From assembly GCF_047600445.1 (NCBI RefSeq), contig NZ_JASGKT010000002.1, positions 2,790,001 through 2,854,000 of the forward strand: 64,000 bases of DNA. The letters run 5' to 3'. This DNA is from Piscinibacter sp047600445 (GTDB taxonomy: Bacteria; Pseudomonadota; Gammaproteobacteria; Burkholderiales; Burkholderiaceae_C). The notes beneath the pieces are model-generated. The model was not told where the DNA came from. It saw only the letters and a list, made by a program, of their open reading frames with translations, and did not search any database. This document shows positions 33,721-42,844 of the stretch, in pieces (within the stretch, counting starts at the first letter, position 1; each line of letters begins with the position of its first letter). Made by a program: the position numbers and the translations under genes.

Positions 33721-34902
33721 GTGTCGAACGACTTCCTTTTCACGTCCGAATCCGTCTCCGAGGGCCACCCCGACAAGGTCGCCGACCAGATCTCGGACGC
33801 CATCCTCGACGCGATCTTCAAGCAGGACCCGCGCTCGCGCGTGGCCGCCGAGACGCTGACCAACACCGGCCTGGTGGTGCTGGCCGGCGAGATCACCACC
33901 AACGCGCACGTCGACTACATCCAGGTGGCGCGCGACACGATCAAGCGCATCGGCTACGACAACACCGACTACGGCATCGACTACAAGGGCTGCGCGGTGC
34001 TGGTGGCCTACGACAAGCAGAGCAACGACATCGCCCAGGGCGTGGACCACGCCAGCGACGACCACCTGAACACCGGCGCCGGCGACCAGGGCCTGATGTT
34101 CGGCTACGCCTGCGACGAGACGCCCGAGCTGATGCCCGCGCCGATCTACTACGCGCACCGCCTCGTCGAGCGCCAGGCGCAACTGCGCAAGGACGGCCGG
34201 CTGCCCTTCCTGCGCCCCGACGCCAAGAGCCAGGTGACGATGCGCTACATCGACGGCAAGCCGCACTCGATCGACACGGTGGTGCTGTCCACCCAGCACC
34301 ACCCCGACCAGAGCGAGTCGGCCACCAGGCTGAAGCCGAGCTTCTACGAGGCGGTGATCGAGGAGATCATCAAGCCGGTGCTGCCCAAGGAATGGCTGAA
34401 GGACACGCGCTACCTCGTCAACCCGACCGGGCGCTTCGTGATCGGCGGCCCGCAGGGCGATTGCGGCCTGACCGGGCGCAAGATCATCGTCGACACCTAC
34501 GGCGGCGCCTGCCCGCACGGCGGCGGCGCGTTCTCGGGCAAGGATCCGAGCAAGGTCGACCGCTCGGCCGCCTATGCCGCGCGCTACGTCGCCAAGAACG
34601 TGGTGGCCGCCGGCCTGGCGCGCCAGTGCCAGGTGCAGGTGGCGTATGCGATCGGCGTGGCCAGGCCGATGAACATCACCGTCTACACCGAAGGCACCGG
34701 CAAGCTGAGCGACGACCAGATCGGCAAGCTGGTGGCCGAGCACTTCGACCTGCGCCCCAAGGGCATCATCCAGATGCTGGACCTGCTGCGCCCGATCTAC
34801 GAAAAGACCGCGGCCTACGGGCACTTCGGGCGCGAGGAGCCGGAGTTTTCGTGGGAGCGGACCGACAAGGCCCAGGCGCTGCGTGCGGCGGCCGGCCTGT
34901 AA
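33721..34902 (+). CDS. metK: S-adenosylmethionine synthetase
   Basis: 393 residues from a GTG start (GGAG lies 7 bp before). FTSESVSEGHPDKVADQISD with the ATP-binding His, GAGDQGLMFGYA, the phosphate loop GGGAFSGKDPSKVDRS and TGRKIIVDTYGGACPHGGG all match. It forms SAM from methionine and ATP in the cytoplasm. Divergent from the lipid A acyltransferase genes, a layout common in Burkholderiales. Its end is 15 bp from the end of a convergent regulator gene. Confidence 0.97.
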   Translation: MSNDFLFTSESVSEGHPDKVADQISDAILDAIFKQDPRSRVAAETLTNTGLVVLAGEITTNAHVDYIQVARDTIKRIGYDNTDYGIDYKGCAVLVAYDKQSNDIAQGVDHASDDHLNTGAGDQGLMFGYACDETPELMPAPIYYAHRLVERQAQLRKDGRLPFLRPDAKSQVTMRYIDGKPHSIDTVVLSTQHHPDQSESATRLKPSFYEAVIEEIIKPVLPKEWLKDTRYLVNPTGRFVIGGPQGDCGLTGRKIIVDTYGGACPHGGGAFSGKDPSKVDRSAAYAARYVAKNVVAAGLARQCQVQVAYAIGVARPMNITVYTEGTGKLSDDQIGKLVAEHFDLRPKGIIQMLDLLRPIYEKTAAYGHFGREEPEFSWERTDKAQALRAAAGL

Positions 34903-34917
34903 GGCCGGCAAGCGCGT

Positions 34918-37900
34918 TCAGCTCGACAGCCGCGCCACGGCCTGCCCATCGGCGGCCGCCAGCGTCGCCAGCTCGCGGTGCGCCGGGATGCGGCGCAGAA
35001 AGCTCTCGCGGAACGCCGCCGGCACGTGGTCGGCGGCGGTCTTGTGCAGCCAGTCCACGCTGCGCCGCAGTTGCTGCGGCGCGCGCGCGTCGCCCAGCGC
35101 GGCGAACACACGCGCCGCGACCAGCCCGGTCTCGCCCGGCGACATCGTCTCGGGCTGGTAGGCCTCGGCCAGCGCGAGCTGGGCCTCCACCGCCGGCAGC
35201 GCCTGCCGCGGCGCGCCGCATTCCAGCAGCGCCTGCGCGCGCCGCGCGTGCGCCGCGATCAGCAGGCCGTACATCTCGCTGCCGGCCAGCAGCGCCAGCG
35301 CCGCGTCGGCCGCCGCCAGGCGCTGCGCGCCGGCGCCGATCTCGGCCTCGATGAGCCGGTTGCGCACGCGCGGCCCGGCCTTGGCTGAGTCGGCGGCGAG
35401 CCGGTCGCACTCGGCGAGCAGGTCCAGCAGCCCGTTGCGGCCGGCGCCGGCCGGGTCCTGCGCGTGCAGCACGCGCAGCAGGCCTTGCAGCGGCATCAGG
35501 CGCTGCACGTCGCCTTCGGCGCCATCGACGGCGCGCTGCGCGAAGGGCCGGGCCCGCCCCGGCTGGCCGAGCGCGAGGTACAGCATCGCGTGGCGCAGTT
35601 CCAGCGTCGAGCGGTGCGCGCCGGCCACGCCCTCGGCGCGCTCGAGCGCCGCCAGCGCGGCGTCGAAGCGCATGCCGTTGGTGTAGACGTGGGCCAGGTT
35701 CGGGTCGACGTGCAAATAGCTCTGCCCGAGCAGCCGGTACTCCTGGCACAGCGCGCGCTGGCGCTCGCCGGCTTCGGCGGCCTGGTCGAAGCGGCCGGTG
35801 TAGCCCAGGCACAGCATCTGGTAGTTCAGCGCCGTGGAGAGCTGCGCGATCAGCGAGCGCTGCGCCGCCTGCTCGCCCACGGCCTGCCAACTGCGCAGCG
35901 CCTCGCGGAAGTGGCCCTGCTCCATGGCCAGCCAGGCCAGGCATTCTTCGTACTGCACACGCTGCTCGAAGGACGCGGCGGCGTCTATCCAGGGCTGGGC
36001 CGCGGCCAGCACCGCGGCGGCCGCGTCGTGGCGGCGGCACTTGAGCAGCAGTTGCGCGAGCATCAGGCGGGCCTCGCATTCCACCGCCGGCATGCCGGCG
36101 CGCTGCGCCAGCTCGATGGCGCGCCGCGCCAGCGGCTCGCCACGGGCCGGATCCCAGCGCACGCAGGCCATGTAGGCGCGTGCGTACAGCGCCTGCGCGT
36201 GCTCGCCGTCGTCGGCGGCGAGGGCGTCCAGTTCGTCGAGCACGGCGTCGACGTCGGCGCCGGCGTCGATGTCGCTCAGCGCGTCGAAGCGGCTGAACAG
36301 CGCCTGGAAGCGCTCGGCGCGCTCGCCGTGCCGCTCGTGCAGTTCGGCCAGCGTCTCGTACAGCGCGGCGGCGTCCTGCAGGCGCGAGGCGGCGCGCGCC
36401 TGCTCGGCCGCCTCGCGCAGCGGCGCGATCGCGCGCTGCGCCTGGTTGGCCGCCAGCCAGTGCCGCGCGATCGACGCGGCCGCGCCGCCGCCTTCTTCGA
36501 GCGCACGCGCCACGCCGGCGTGCAGCAGCGCGGCCACCGCCGCCGGCACGCCCTTGCGCACCGCCTCGTGCACGAGGTCGTGCGCGAAGCCGGCGCCCGC
36601 CAGCACCTGGGCCGCTTCCAGTTCGGCCCAGGCATCGGCGAGGTCGAGCGCGTCGCGCCCCAGCACACGCGCCGCCAACTCGGCGCCGAAGTCGCCCGAG
36701 GCGACCGCCGCGACGCGCGCCAGCCGCACCGCCGCCGGCGACAGCCGCGCGAGGCGGCGCTCGATCAGCATGCCCACGCCGGCCGGCACCGGCAGCGCGG
36801 CGCCACGCAGCACACGCGCCGGGTCTTCCAGCAGCAGCGCGCGCAGCGTCTCCAGGATGAACTGCGGGTTGCCGCCGGTGTGGCGCGCCAGCGGCGCGGC
36901 CAGCGCGGCGCCGGCCAGCGGCGCGGCGGCCAGCGAGTCCACCAGTTCGGCGATCTCGGCCGGCGCCAGCGGCGCGAGCTCGATGCGCTCGCCGCGCGGC
37001 AGCTCGGCCAGCGCGAGCAGCAGCGCGTCGGTGCCGGCGGCTTCGGCCGGGCGCATGCCCAGCAGCAGCGGCGGCATGCGCGGCACGGCCACCAGGTGGG
37101 CGAGCAGGTCCAGGCTCGCGCCGTCGGCGAAATGCAGGTCGTCGATCAGCAGCGGCGCCGCCGGCAGCGCGAGCAGCCAGCGCTCCACCGCGTGCTCGAA
37201 GCGCCCGGCGTCGAAGCGCGTGGCCGCGGGCTCGCCCAGCTCGGCGACGAAGCGCGCGAACTCGGGCCGCAGATCGGCATCCGGCGCCTGCCCGCGCTCG
37301 CGCAGCGCGCGCACCAGCCGCGCCAGCAGCGCATAGGGCCGGTCGGCGTCGCCCGGCCGCGCGCCCACCTGCGCCAGCGGCGGCGCGGGCGAGGTGGCGG
37401 CGAACTCGGCCAGCAGCCGCGACTTGCCCATGCCGCCCTCGCCCAGCACCAGCGCATGCAGGCCGCTCGCCGCGGCGGCATGCAGCGCGGCCAGCTCGCG
37501 CGCGCGGCCGATCATGCGCGGCGGACGCAGCGGCAGCGTCGGCAGCGGCGCGGGCACGCCGCGCGCCGGCGCCTGCTCGACGGCGGCCAGCAGCGCCAGC
37601 GTGTCGGCGCCGGGGCGCACGCCGACCTCGTCCTTCAGCACGCGCTCGCAGTGGTCGAAGGCGAGCAGCGCCGCGGCGCGGTCGCCGGCCAGGTAGTGGC
37701 AGCGCATCACGCGCCGGTGCGCGGCTTCGGAGTGCGGCTCGAGCGACAGCAGTTCGCCGGCGCTGGCCAGCGCGGCGGCCCAGTCGCCGGCCTCGGCCGC
37801 CGCGTCGGCGCGCTGCGCGAGGCGGGCGCCGCGCCGGCGGCGGCGGGCATCGCGCTGCGCGGCCAGCCAGTGCGCGAACTCGCCGGCGGCCACCGCCGGC

Positions 37901-38235
37901 GCGCCGCCGAACAGGTCGTCGGCGCCGTCGAGGTCGTGGCCTATGCCCTGGGCCAGCGCCAGCAGCTCCGGGCCCGCGTCGACGAGGTCCAGGCCCGCCT
38001 GGCGGCGCAGCTTGAACAGGCGCTGGCGCAGCGAGTTGCGCGCCGCCGCGCCGTCGCTGTCGGGCCACAGCAGCGCCGCCAGGCGGGCGCGCGGCGTCGC
38101 GCCTTCGAGCGCCAGCCAGGCCAGCAGCGCGGCGTCGCGCTCGGCCAGCGGCAACGGCGCGGCGGCGCCGGGCAGCCGCAGGCGCGGCGGGCCGGCCAGC
38201 AGCAGGCGCACGATGTCGGCGGAAGCATCGTTCAT
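34918..38235 (-). CDS. large regulator: winged-helix/BTAD, AAA-type ATPase and TPR repeats
   Basis: 1105 residues. Residues 10-100 form a winged helix followed by a BTAD helical domain to about 240 (AHRRVMRCHYLAGDRAAALLAF), as in SARP-type activators. An AAA/STAND ATPase starts MIGRARELAALHAA with Walker A GEGGMGKS (near 275) and Walker B LLIDDLHFADGAS. From about 620 to the end are degenerate TPR-like helical pairs. Such proteins act as ligand-gated transcription activators using ATP. No output genes are recognisable nearby; the large lipoprotein gene upstream, 53 bp away and transcribed the same way, is the nearest candidate partner. Confidence 0.8.
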   Translation of the reverse strand: MNDASADIVRLLLAGPPRLRLPGAAAPLPLAERDAALLAWLALEGATPRARLAALLWPDSDGAAARNSLRQRLFKLRRQAGLDLVDAGPELLALAQGIGHDLDGADDLFGGAPAVAAGEFAHWLAAQRDARRRRRGARLAQRADAAAEAGDWAAALASAGELLSLEPHSEAAHRRVMRCHYLAGDRAAALLAFDHCERVLKDEVGVRPGADTLALLAAVEQAPARGVPAPLPTLPLRPPRMIGRARELAALHAAAASGLHALVLGEGGMGKSRLLAEFAATSPAPPLAQVGARPGDADRPYALLARLVRALRERGQAPDADLRPEFARFVAELGEPAATRFDAGRFEHAVERWLLALPAAPLLIDDLHFADGASLDLLAHLVAVPRMPPLLLGMRPAEAAGTDALLLALAELPRGERIELAPLAPAEIAELVDSLAAAPLAGAALAAPLARHTGGNPQFILETLRALLLEDPARVLRGAALPVPAGVGMLIERRLARLSPAAVRLARVAAVASGDFGAELAARVLGRDALDLADAWAELEAAQVLAGAGFAHDLVHEAVRKGVPAAVAALLHAGVARALEEGGGAAASIARHWLAANQAQRAIAPLREAAEQARAASRLQDAAALYETLAELHERHGERAERFQALFSRFDALSDIDAGADVDAVLDELDALAADDGEHAQALYARAYMACVRWDPARGEPLARRAIELAQRAGMPAVECEARLMLAQLLLKCRRHDAAAAVLAAAQPWIDAAASFEQRVQYEECLAWLAMEQGHFREALRSWQAVGEQAAQRSLIAQLSTALNYQMLCLGYTGRFDQAAEAGERQRALCQEYRLLGQSYLHVDPNLAHVYTNGMRFDAALAALERAEGVAGAHRSTLELRHAMLYLALGQPGRARPFAQRAVDGAEGDVQRLMPLQGLLRVLHAQDPAGAGRNGLLDLLAECDRLAADSAKAGPRVRNRLIEAEIGAGAQRLAAADAALALLAGSEMYGLLIAAHARRAQALLECGAPRQALPAVEAQLALAEAYQPETMSPGETGLVAARVFAALGDARAPQQLRRSVDWLHKTAADHVPAAFRESFLRRIPAHRELATLAAADGQAVARLSS

Positions 38236-38288
38236 GGCATCTGCGCGCAGGATAGCCCGGCCGCCCGGGCCCGCCGCGGCGGGAGGGC

Positions 38289-40628
38289 TCAGTAGTCGGA
38301 GCGCACCGTGATGCTCAACTGCTCGCGCGTGGGATGCAGGTTGCCGCTGCGGCTGACGTTCCACGAGTGCACGTAGTGACCGCCCTCCCAGGGCGCCGAG
38401 AGCACCCGCATGCCGTCGCCGCGGTTCACCACGCCCGGGTCGTTGATTTCCGGCATGGCCAGGGCGTTCCACTCGGAGGGCTGGGTGCCGTTGCAGGTCG
38501 AGGTCGCGCTGTAGTGGATGCCCATCGGGATGCGCGTCGTGCCGTTGTAGGTGCCGTAGGGCCACAGCAGCACGGTCAGCGGCCGGTGCCCGCCGCCCTT
38601 GAGGAAGCTCAGCCCGTAGTCCTTGATGTAGATCGTGAACTTCGAGCCCGTCGTGCCGGTGCCGATGGTCGTCGTGCTGCAACTGCCGATCACGTTGCCG
38701 TTGCTGTCGTAGTTGGTGAAGGTGTCGGTGGTCGACGACCGGAACGTGGTCCACGCCAGGTCGCCGTCGCCGTTGGGCAGGCTGCCGGCCTTGATCATGC
38801 GCGCGGTGGGCGCCGTCAGCTTGACCGAGCCCTCCACGCCGGCCACCAGCGTCGCGTTGGTGTTCTCGTCGGACCAGGCCTGGTGGTACTCCGCGGTGAA
38901 CGAGGAGCAGGCGCCCAGCGCATCGGCCAGTTCCTGGCTCTTGGCGTCGTGGCCCAGCAGTTGCAACTGGCGCATCTCGCCGAGCATCTTCTGGAACGCG
39001 CCGAAGCCGCCGCCGGCCGTGCACTGCTGCTTGACCAGGTCGGCATGGCGGTCGATCAGGTCGTTGATGCGCCGCCACAGGTCCTCGCTGAGCGGCCCGA
39101 GCTGGCCGCCGCCGTCCATGCCCAGCAGGGCCAGTTCACGCAGCCAGCCCAGCCCGATGCGGATGGCCGACTCGATCTCCGCCTCGGCGCCGCCGTAGGC
39201 CGCGGCGAAGGCCGGCACGATCACGTCGTTGAAGTAGTCCAGCTCGCGACGCACGAGCGGCGCCACCGTGTCGTCGACCTGGGCGATCTTGCGCGCCAGC
39301 GCGAGCTTGCGCCCCGCGCCCGACACGCCCTGCCCCAGCGCCGCCTGGCGCGTGGCCAGCGTGGCGGCGCCGAGCGCGGACTCGCGCTGCGCGGCGATGT
39401 CGCGCGGCCAGCTCGCCGCCAGCGCGTCGCGCTGCGCGGCGCCCAGGGTCGCCAACCCGACGATGCCGAAATGCCGCAGCGCCGTCGTCAGCGTCGCCGA
39501 GGTGCCGCTGCCGTCGGCCACCAGCGGCAGCAGGCGCAGGTTCCTGCCGTCCGAATCGGCGCCGAACAGCACCAGCGTGCGCGGGTCCAGCCCCGCCAGC
39601 CGCTCGGGCGTGAGCGTGAAGCGCAGCTTGAAGGGCTGCTCGGCCTGCACGTCGGCGGGCGCGAGGGCGAAGGCGGCCAGCACCGTGTCGAAGGGCAGCG
39701 CCACGCCGCCATCCACCGGCGCGAGGCTGACCGGCGTCGCGGTGAAGTCCAGCGTCTCGATGAAGGTGCCCCAGGGCAGCGTCAGGCCGACGCCGACGCC
39801 GCTGGCGGCGTCGAAGGCCCAGACCTGGTCGTCGGTGCGCGTCGGCGACCAGCTGAAGGGGCCGGGGCGGTCCCAGCCGAAGGTGGCCGCGAGCTGCACC
39901 GCCGTGCCCGGCGTCACCGCGCTGTCCAGCGGCGCCGCGGCGTGCGGGAAGGCGCCGCCGTAGCCCGCCACCGGCGCCGGCGGCGTGTTCGACGACGAGG
40001 GTGGCGTCGGCGGCGGCGCCACCTGCGTGAGGGTGACCGGCGCGGCATTGCAGCCGCTCACCTCGGGCACGTCCGGGACGAACAGGCAGGCGGCCAGGTA
40101 GCCGGCCAGCGACCATGCCTGGCCCGCGGCGCCGAAGAGGCCTTGCGTCACGAGCGTGATCGATTCGCCCGGCGCCAGCGCCGGCACCTCGGCTTCGGTG
40201 GAACCCGGGGCCTCGATGATGGGGAAGTACGCCCCTTCGCGAATCCAGCGCACCGGCAGCGTCGGCGTCGGGGCCACGGCCGCATGCAGCGTGCGCGGCG
40301 TGCTGGCGCCGGTGCCGCTGTTGGTGACGGTGAAGCTGTAGCTCAGGATCAGGTTGGTGTTCCAGGGGCCGGCGGTCGGCGAGGTCACCGACAGCGCGCT
40401 GATCGCGAGGCCCTGCGACGCCGGCGGCGGCGTGCCGGACGGCTCGCTGGCCGCCGGCGGCGGCGCGGGCGGCGTCTCGCCGCCGGCGGTGTCGCCGCCA
40501 TCACTTCCTCCGCCGCCGCAGGCGGCCACCGCGAGCGCGGCGATCAACACACCGGTGCGCGCCAGGCGCACGGCGAAGGCGGTGGCAGGGGCGTCGGGCT
40601 TGCGCAGCGGATCGGGCGAATGGTTCAC
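38289..40628 (-). CDS. large secreted lipoprotein of unknown function
   Basis: 779 residues from a GTG with GGAG about 8 bp upstream. The N terminus has a signal (RTGVLIAALAVAACGGGG) with a lipobox AVAAC, followed by a Gly/Pro/Ser linker. Residues about 70-180 look like a CARDB/Ig-like domain (ISALSVTSPTAGPWNTNL, SFTVTNSGTG). The rest is helical with no family I recognise; the C terminus has TTDTFTNYDSNGNVIGSC and PTREQLSITV. It should be lipid-anchored on the outer membrane or periplasmic face. An in-frame start at 40673 would place extra residues ahead of the signal peptide. Confidence 0.75.
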   Translation of the reverse strand: MNHSPDPLRKPDAPATAFAVRLARTGVLIAALAVAACGGGGSDGGDTAGGETPPAPPPAASEPSGTPPPASQGLAISALSVTSPTAGPWNTNLILSYSFTVTNSGTGASTPRTLHAAVAPTPTLPVRWIREGAYFPIIEAPGSTEAEVPALAPGESITLVTQGLFGAAGQAWSLAGYLAACLFVPDVPEVSGCNAAPVTLTQVAPPPTPPSSSNTPPAPVAGYGGAFPHAAAPLDSAVTPGTAVQLAATFGWDRPGPFSWSPTRTDDQVWAFDAASGVGVGLTLPWGTFIETLDFTATPVSLAPVDGGVALPFDTVLAAFALAPADVQAEQPFKLRFTLTPERLAGLDPRTLVLFGADSDGRNLRLLPLVADGSGTSATLTTALRHFGIVGLATLGAAQRDALAASWPRDIAAQRESALGAATLATRQAALGQGVSGAGRKLALARKIAQVDDTVAPLVRRELDYFNDVIVPAFAAAYGGAEAEIESAIRIGLGWLRELALLGMDGGGQLGPLSEDLWRRINDLIDRHADLVKQQCTAGGGFGAFQKMLGEMRQLQLLGHDAKSQELADALGACSSFTAEYHQAWSDENTNATLVAGVEGSVKLTAPTARMIKAGSLPNGDGDLAWTTFRSSTTDTFTNYDSNGNVIGSCSTTTIGTGTTGSKFTIYIKDYGLSFLKGGGHRPLTVLLWPYGTYNGTTRIPMGIHYSATSTCNGTQPSEWNALAMPEINDPGVVNRGDGMRVLSAPWEGGHYVHSWNVSRSGNLHPTREQLSITVRSDY

Positions 40629-40751
40629 GGCGGCATCTCCGGTGTCGTGCGGGCCGCCCAGCGGGCAGCTCACCGCGTGCCGGTTTGTATCGATGCCTGC
40701 GTTATTCCGCCGTTAGCGCCGGCATCGACGCCGCGGCGGGCACCCCCGCGT

Positions 40752-41699
40752 TCAGGGGCCGTCGACGATGGCCGTGCCGCGGCGCCGCAGCGCGCCCGCG
40801 GCCACCAGTTCCGCCGCCAGCGCGGCGCACCAGGCCTCGGGCGAGGCGGCCTGCGCGCGGCCGTAACGCTCCCACACGCGGGCCAGCAGCGGCGTGGCCC
40901 GCGCCCAGCGCAGCAGCGCGTCTTCCTGCTGCTCGCGCTCTTCCATCAGGTGGTACTTGATCAGCACCTTCAGCCCGTGCCTGGCATGGCGCGCCGGGTC
41001 GGCGGCGAAGGCGGCCAGGCGCGAACGCGAGCGCGCCAGCGCGGCCGCGACGTCGGTGAACGGCGCGCCGTGCCCCGGCACCACCAGCCGCACCGGCAGC
41101 GCCTCGATGGCATCGAACACGGCGGCCACGTCCGCGAAACCCGGCTCGCCCTCCATCTCGGGGAAGACCACGCCGAAGCCATGCTCCCACAGCGCGTCGG
41201 CCGAGATCAGCAGGCCGTTCGCCGCGTCGAACAGCATCACCGAGTCGGGGTCGTGGCCGGGCGCGGCGATCACCTCGAAGCGGCGCGCGCCGGCTTCGAG
41301 CAGCTCGCCGGGCGCCAGCGTGGCGTGCGCCTCGAAACGCTCGCAGCGCTGGCCGGTGTCCGCGTGGCTGAGCGCCTGCGCGTCCCAGGCGCGCACCGCC
41401 CCGGCCAGCCCGGGCGGGATGACGATGCGCGAACCGAAGGCACGCGCCAGCGTCGCGTTGCCGCCGCAATGGTCGCTGTGCAGGTGGGTGTTGACGATGC
41501 GCGCCAGCGGCGCCGCGCCGAGCGCGTGGCGCACCAGTGCCAGCGTCTGCGCGGCGTGGTTGACGTGGCCGGTGTCGATCAGCGTCGCGCCGGCCTCGCC
41601 CTCGGCGGCGTGCACCAGGACGTTGTTCGACGACAGCCAGCCGCGCTCGAAGACGTCGAGCCCGGCGAGGGAAGGATGGTCGTGCACGTAAGCCGTCAT
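40752..41699 (-). CDS. MBL-fold metallo-hydrolase
   Basis: 315 residues. The metal site HLHSDH with NTH before it (residues about 70-77), then GHDPDSVML, SADALWEHGF and VPGHGAPF complete a dinuclear zinc site of the glyoxalase II-like MBL group. The C-terminal 100 residues are helical with an Arg/Ala-rich run. Substrate unknown. Start at ATG 41699 gives MTAYVHDHPSLAGLDVFERG. Divergent from the YcaQ-like gene with 45 bp between. Confidence 0.85.
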   Translation of the reverse strand: MTAYVHDHPSLAGLDVFERGWLSSNNVLVHAAEGEAGATLIDTGHVNHAAQTLALVRHALGAAPLARIVNTHLHSDHCGGNATLARAFGSRIVIPPGLAGAVRAWDAQALSHADTGQRCERFEAHATLAPGELLEAGARRFEVIAAPGHDPDSVMLFDAANGLLISADALWEHGFGVVFPEMEGEPGFADVAAVFDAIEALPVRLVVPGHGAPFTDVAAALARSRSRLAAFAADPARHARHGLKVLIKYHLMEEREQQEDALLRWARATPLLARVWERYGRAQAASPEAWCAALAAELVAAGALRRRGTAIVDGP

Positions 41700-41744
41700 A
41701 CGCCGCGATTCTGCGCGAGCCGCGCCCGGCGCATCATCGGGGGC

Positions 41745-42833
41745 ATGCCTTCCAAGCCCCCGCCCGCGCTCGCCGACCTGCGCCGCCATGCGATCGCGCG
41801 CACCTTCTTCACGCCGACCACGCTGCCGCGCGCCATCGCGCGGCTGGGCTTCGTGCAGGCCGACCCGATCCGCGCGCCGGCGCGCGCGCAGGACCTGACG
41901 CTGCGCCAGCGTGTCGCCGGCTACCGCGCCGGCGACCTCGAACGCCGCTACGCGGCGCTGCCGATCGAGGAGGACTTCTTCGTCAACTACGGCTTCGTGC
42001 CGCGCGCGCTGCACCACCTGATGCACCCGCGCAGCCCGCGCACCGCGTGGACCCGGGCGCGCCGCGCGCAGGCCGAGGCGGTGCTGGCCTTCGTGCGGGC
42101 GCGCGGCGTGGCGCACCCGAGGGAGGTGGACAACGAGTTCGCGCACGGCAAGACGATCAACTGGTTCGGCGGCTCGTCCAACGCCAGCACGCAACTGCTC
42201 GACGAGATGCACTACCGCGGCCTGCTGCGCGTGGCGCGCCGCGAGGGCGGCGTGCGGCTCTACGCGGCGCGCGAGGCGCTGCCGCCGCCGGCCGACCCGC
42301 GCGCGGCGCACGACACGCTGGTCGACGCCGTCGTCGCCAAGTACGCGCCGCTGCCGCTGGCGACGCTGGGCCAGTTGCTCAGCCACCTCGGCGGCGGCGT
42401 GCCGCAGTGGCGCGCCGGGCGCGGCGCGGCCTTGCAGCGCGCCCGGGCGCGGCTGGCGCATGCGCGCATCGACGGCGTCGACTGGTATTGGCCGGCCGGC
42501 GAGCGCATCACGCGCGGCGAGCCGCCGGAGCGCGTGCGCCTGCTCGCGCCCTTCGACCCGCTGGTGTGGGACCGGCGGCGCTTCGAGCTGTTCTGGGGCT
42601 GGGCCTACCGCTTCGAGGCCTACACGCCGCTGGCCCAGCGCAGGCTCGGCTACTACGCGCTGCCGCTGCTGTGGCGCGACGCGGTGATCGGCTGGGCCAA
42701 CACGAGCACGCGCGCCGGCACGCTGGAGCTGCGCTGCGGCTACGTGGCCGGCCGCGCGCCGCGCGACGCCGCCTACCGGCGCGAACTGGAGGCCGAGGTC
42801 GAGCGGCTGCGCGCCTTCCTCGCGCCGCGCTGA
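41745..42833 (+). CDS. YcaQ/AlkX-family DNA glycosylase (interstrand crosslink repair type)
   Basis: 362 residues. The winged-helix family HTH_42 is clear: RTFFTPTTLPRAIARLGFVQ, YGFVPRALHHLMHPR, GSSNASTQLLDEMHYRGLL and LLAPFDPLVWDRRRFELFWG. The Q-x-D in FVQADPIRAP corresponds to the QφD catalytic motif of E. coli YcaQ (AlkX), which removes alkylated bases and opens interstrand crosslinks; the AlkZ branch has QφQ. It is some 50 residues shorter than YcaQ at the N terminus. The ATG at 41745 is the first possible start in frame near the homology. Confidence 0.85.
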   Translation: MPSKPPPALADLRRHAIARTFFTPTTLPRAIARLGFVQADPIRAPARAQDLTLRQRVAGYRAGDLERRYAALPIEEDFFVNYGFVPRALHHLMHPRSPRTAWTRARRAQAEAVLAFVRARGVAHPREVDNEFAHGKTINWFGGSSNASTQLLDEMHYRGLLRVARREGGVRLYAAREALPPPADPRAAHDTLVDAVVAKYAPLPLATLGQLLSHLGGGVPQWRAGRGAALQRARARLAHARIDGVDWYWPAGERITRGEPPERVRLLAPFDPLVWDRRRFELFWGWAYRFEAYTPLAQRRLGYYALPLLWRDAVIGWANTSTRAGTLELRCGYVAGRAPRDAAYRRELEAEVERLRAFLAPR

Positions 42834-42844
42834 ACCCGACCTGG

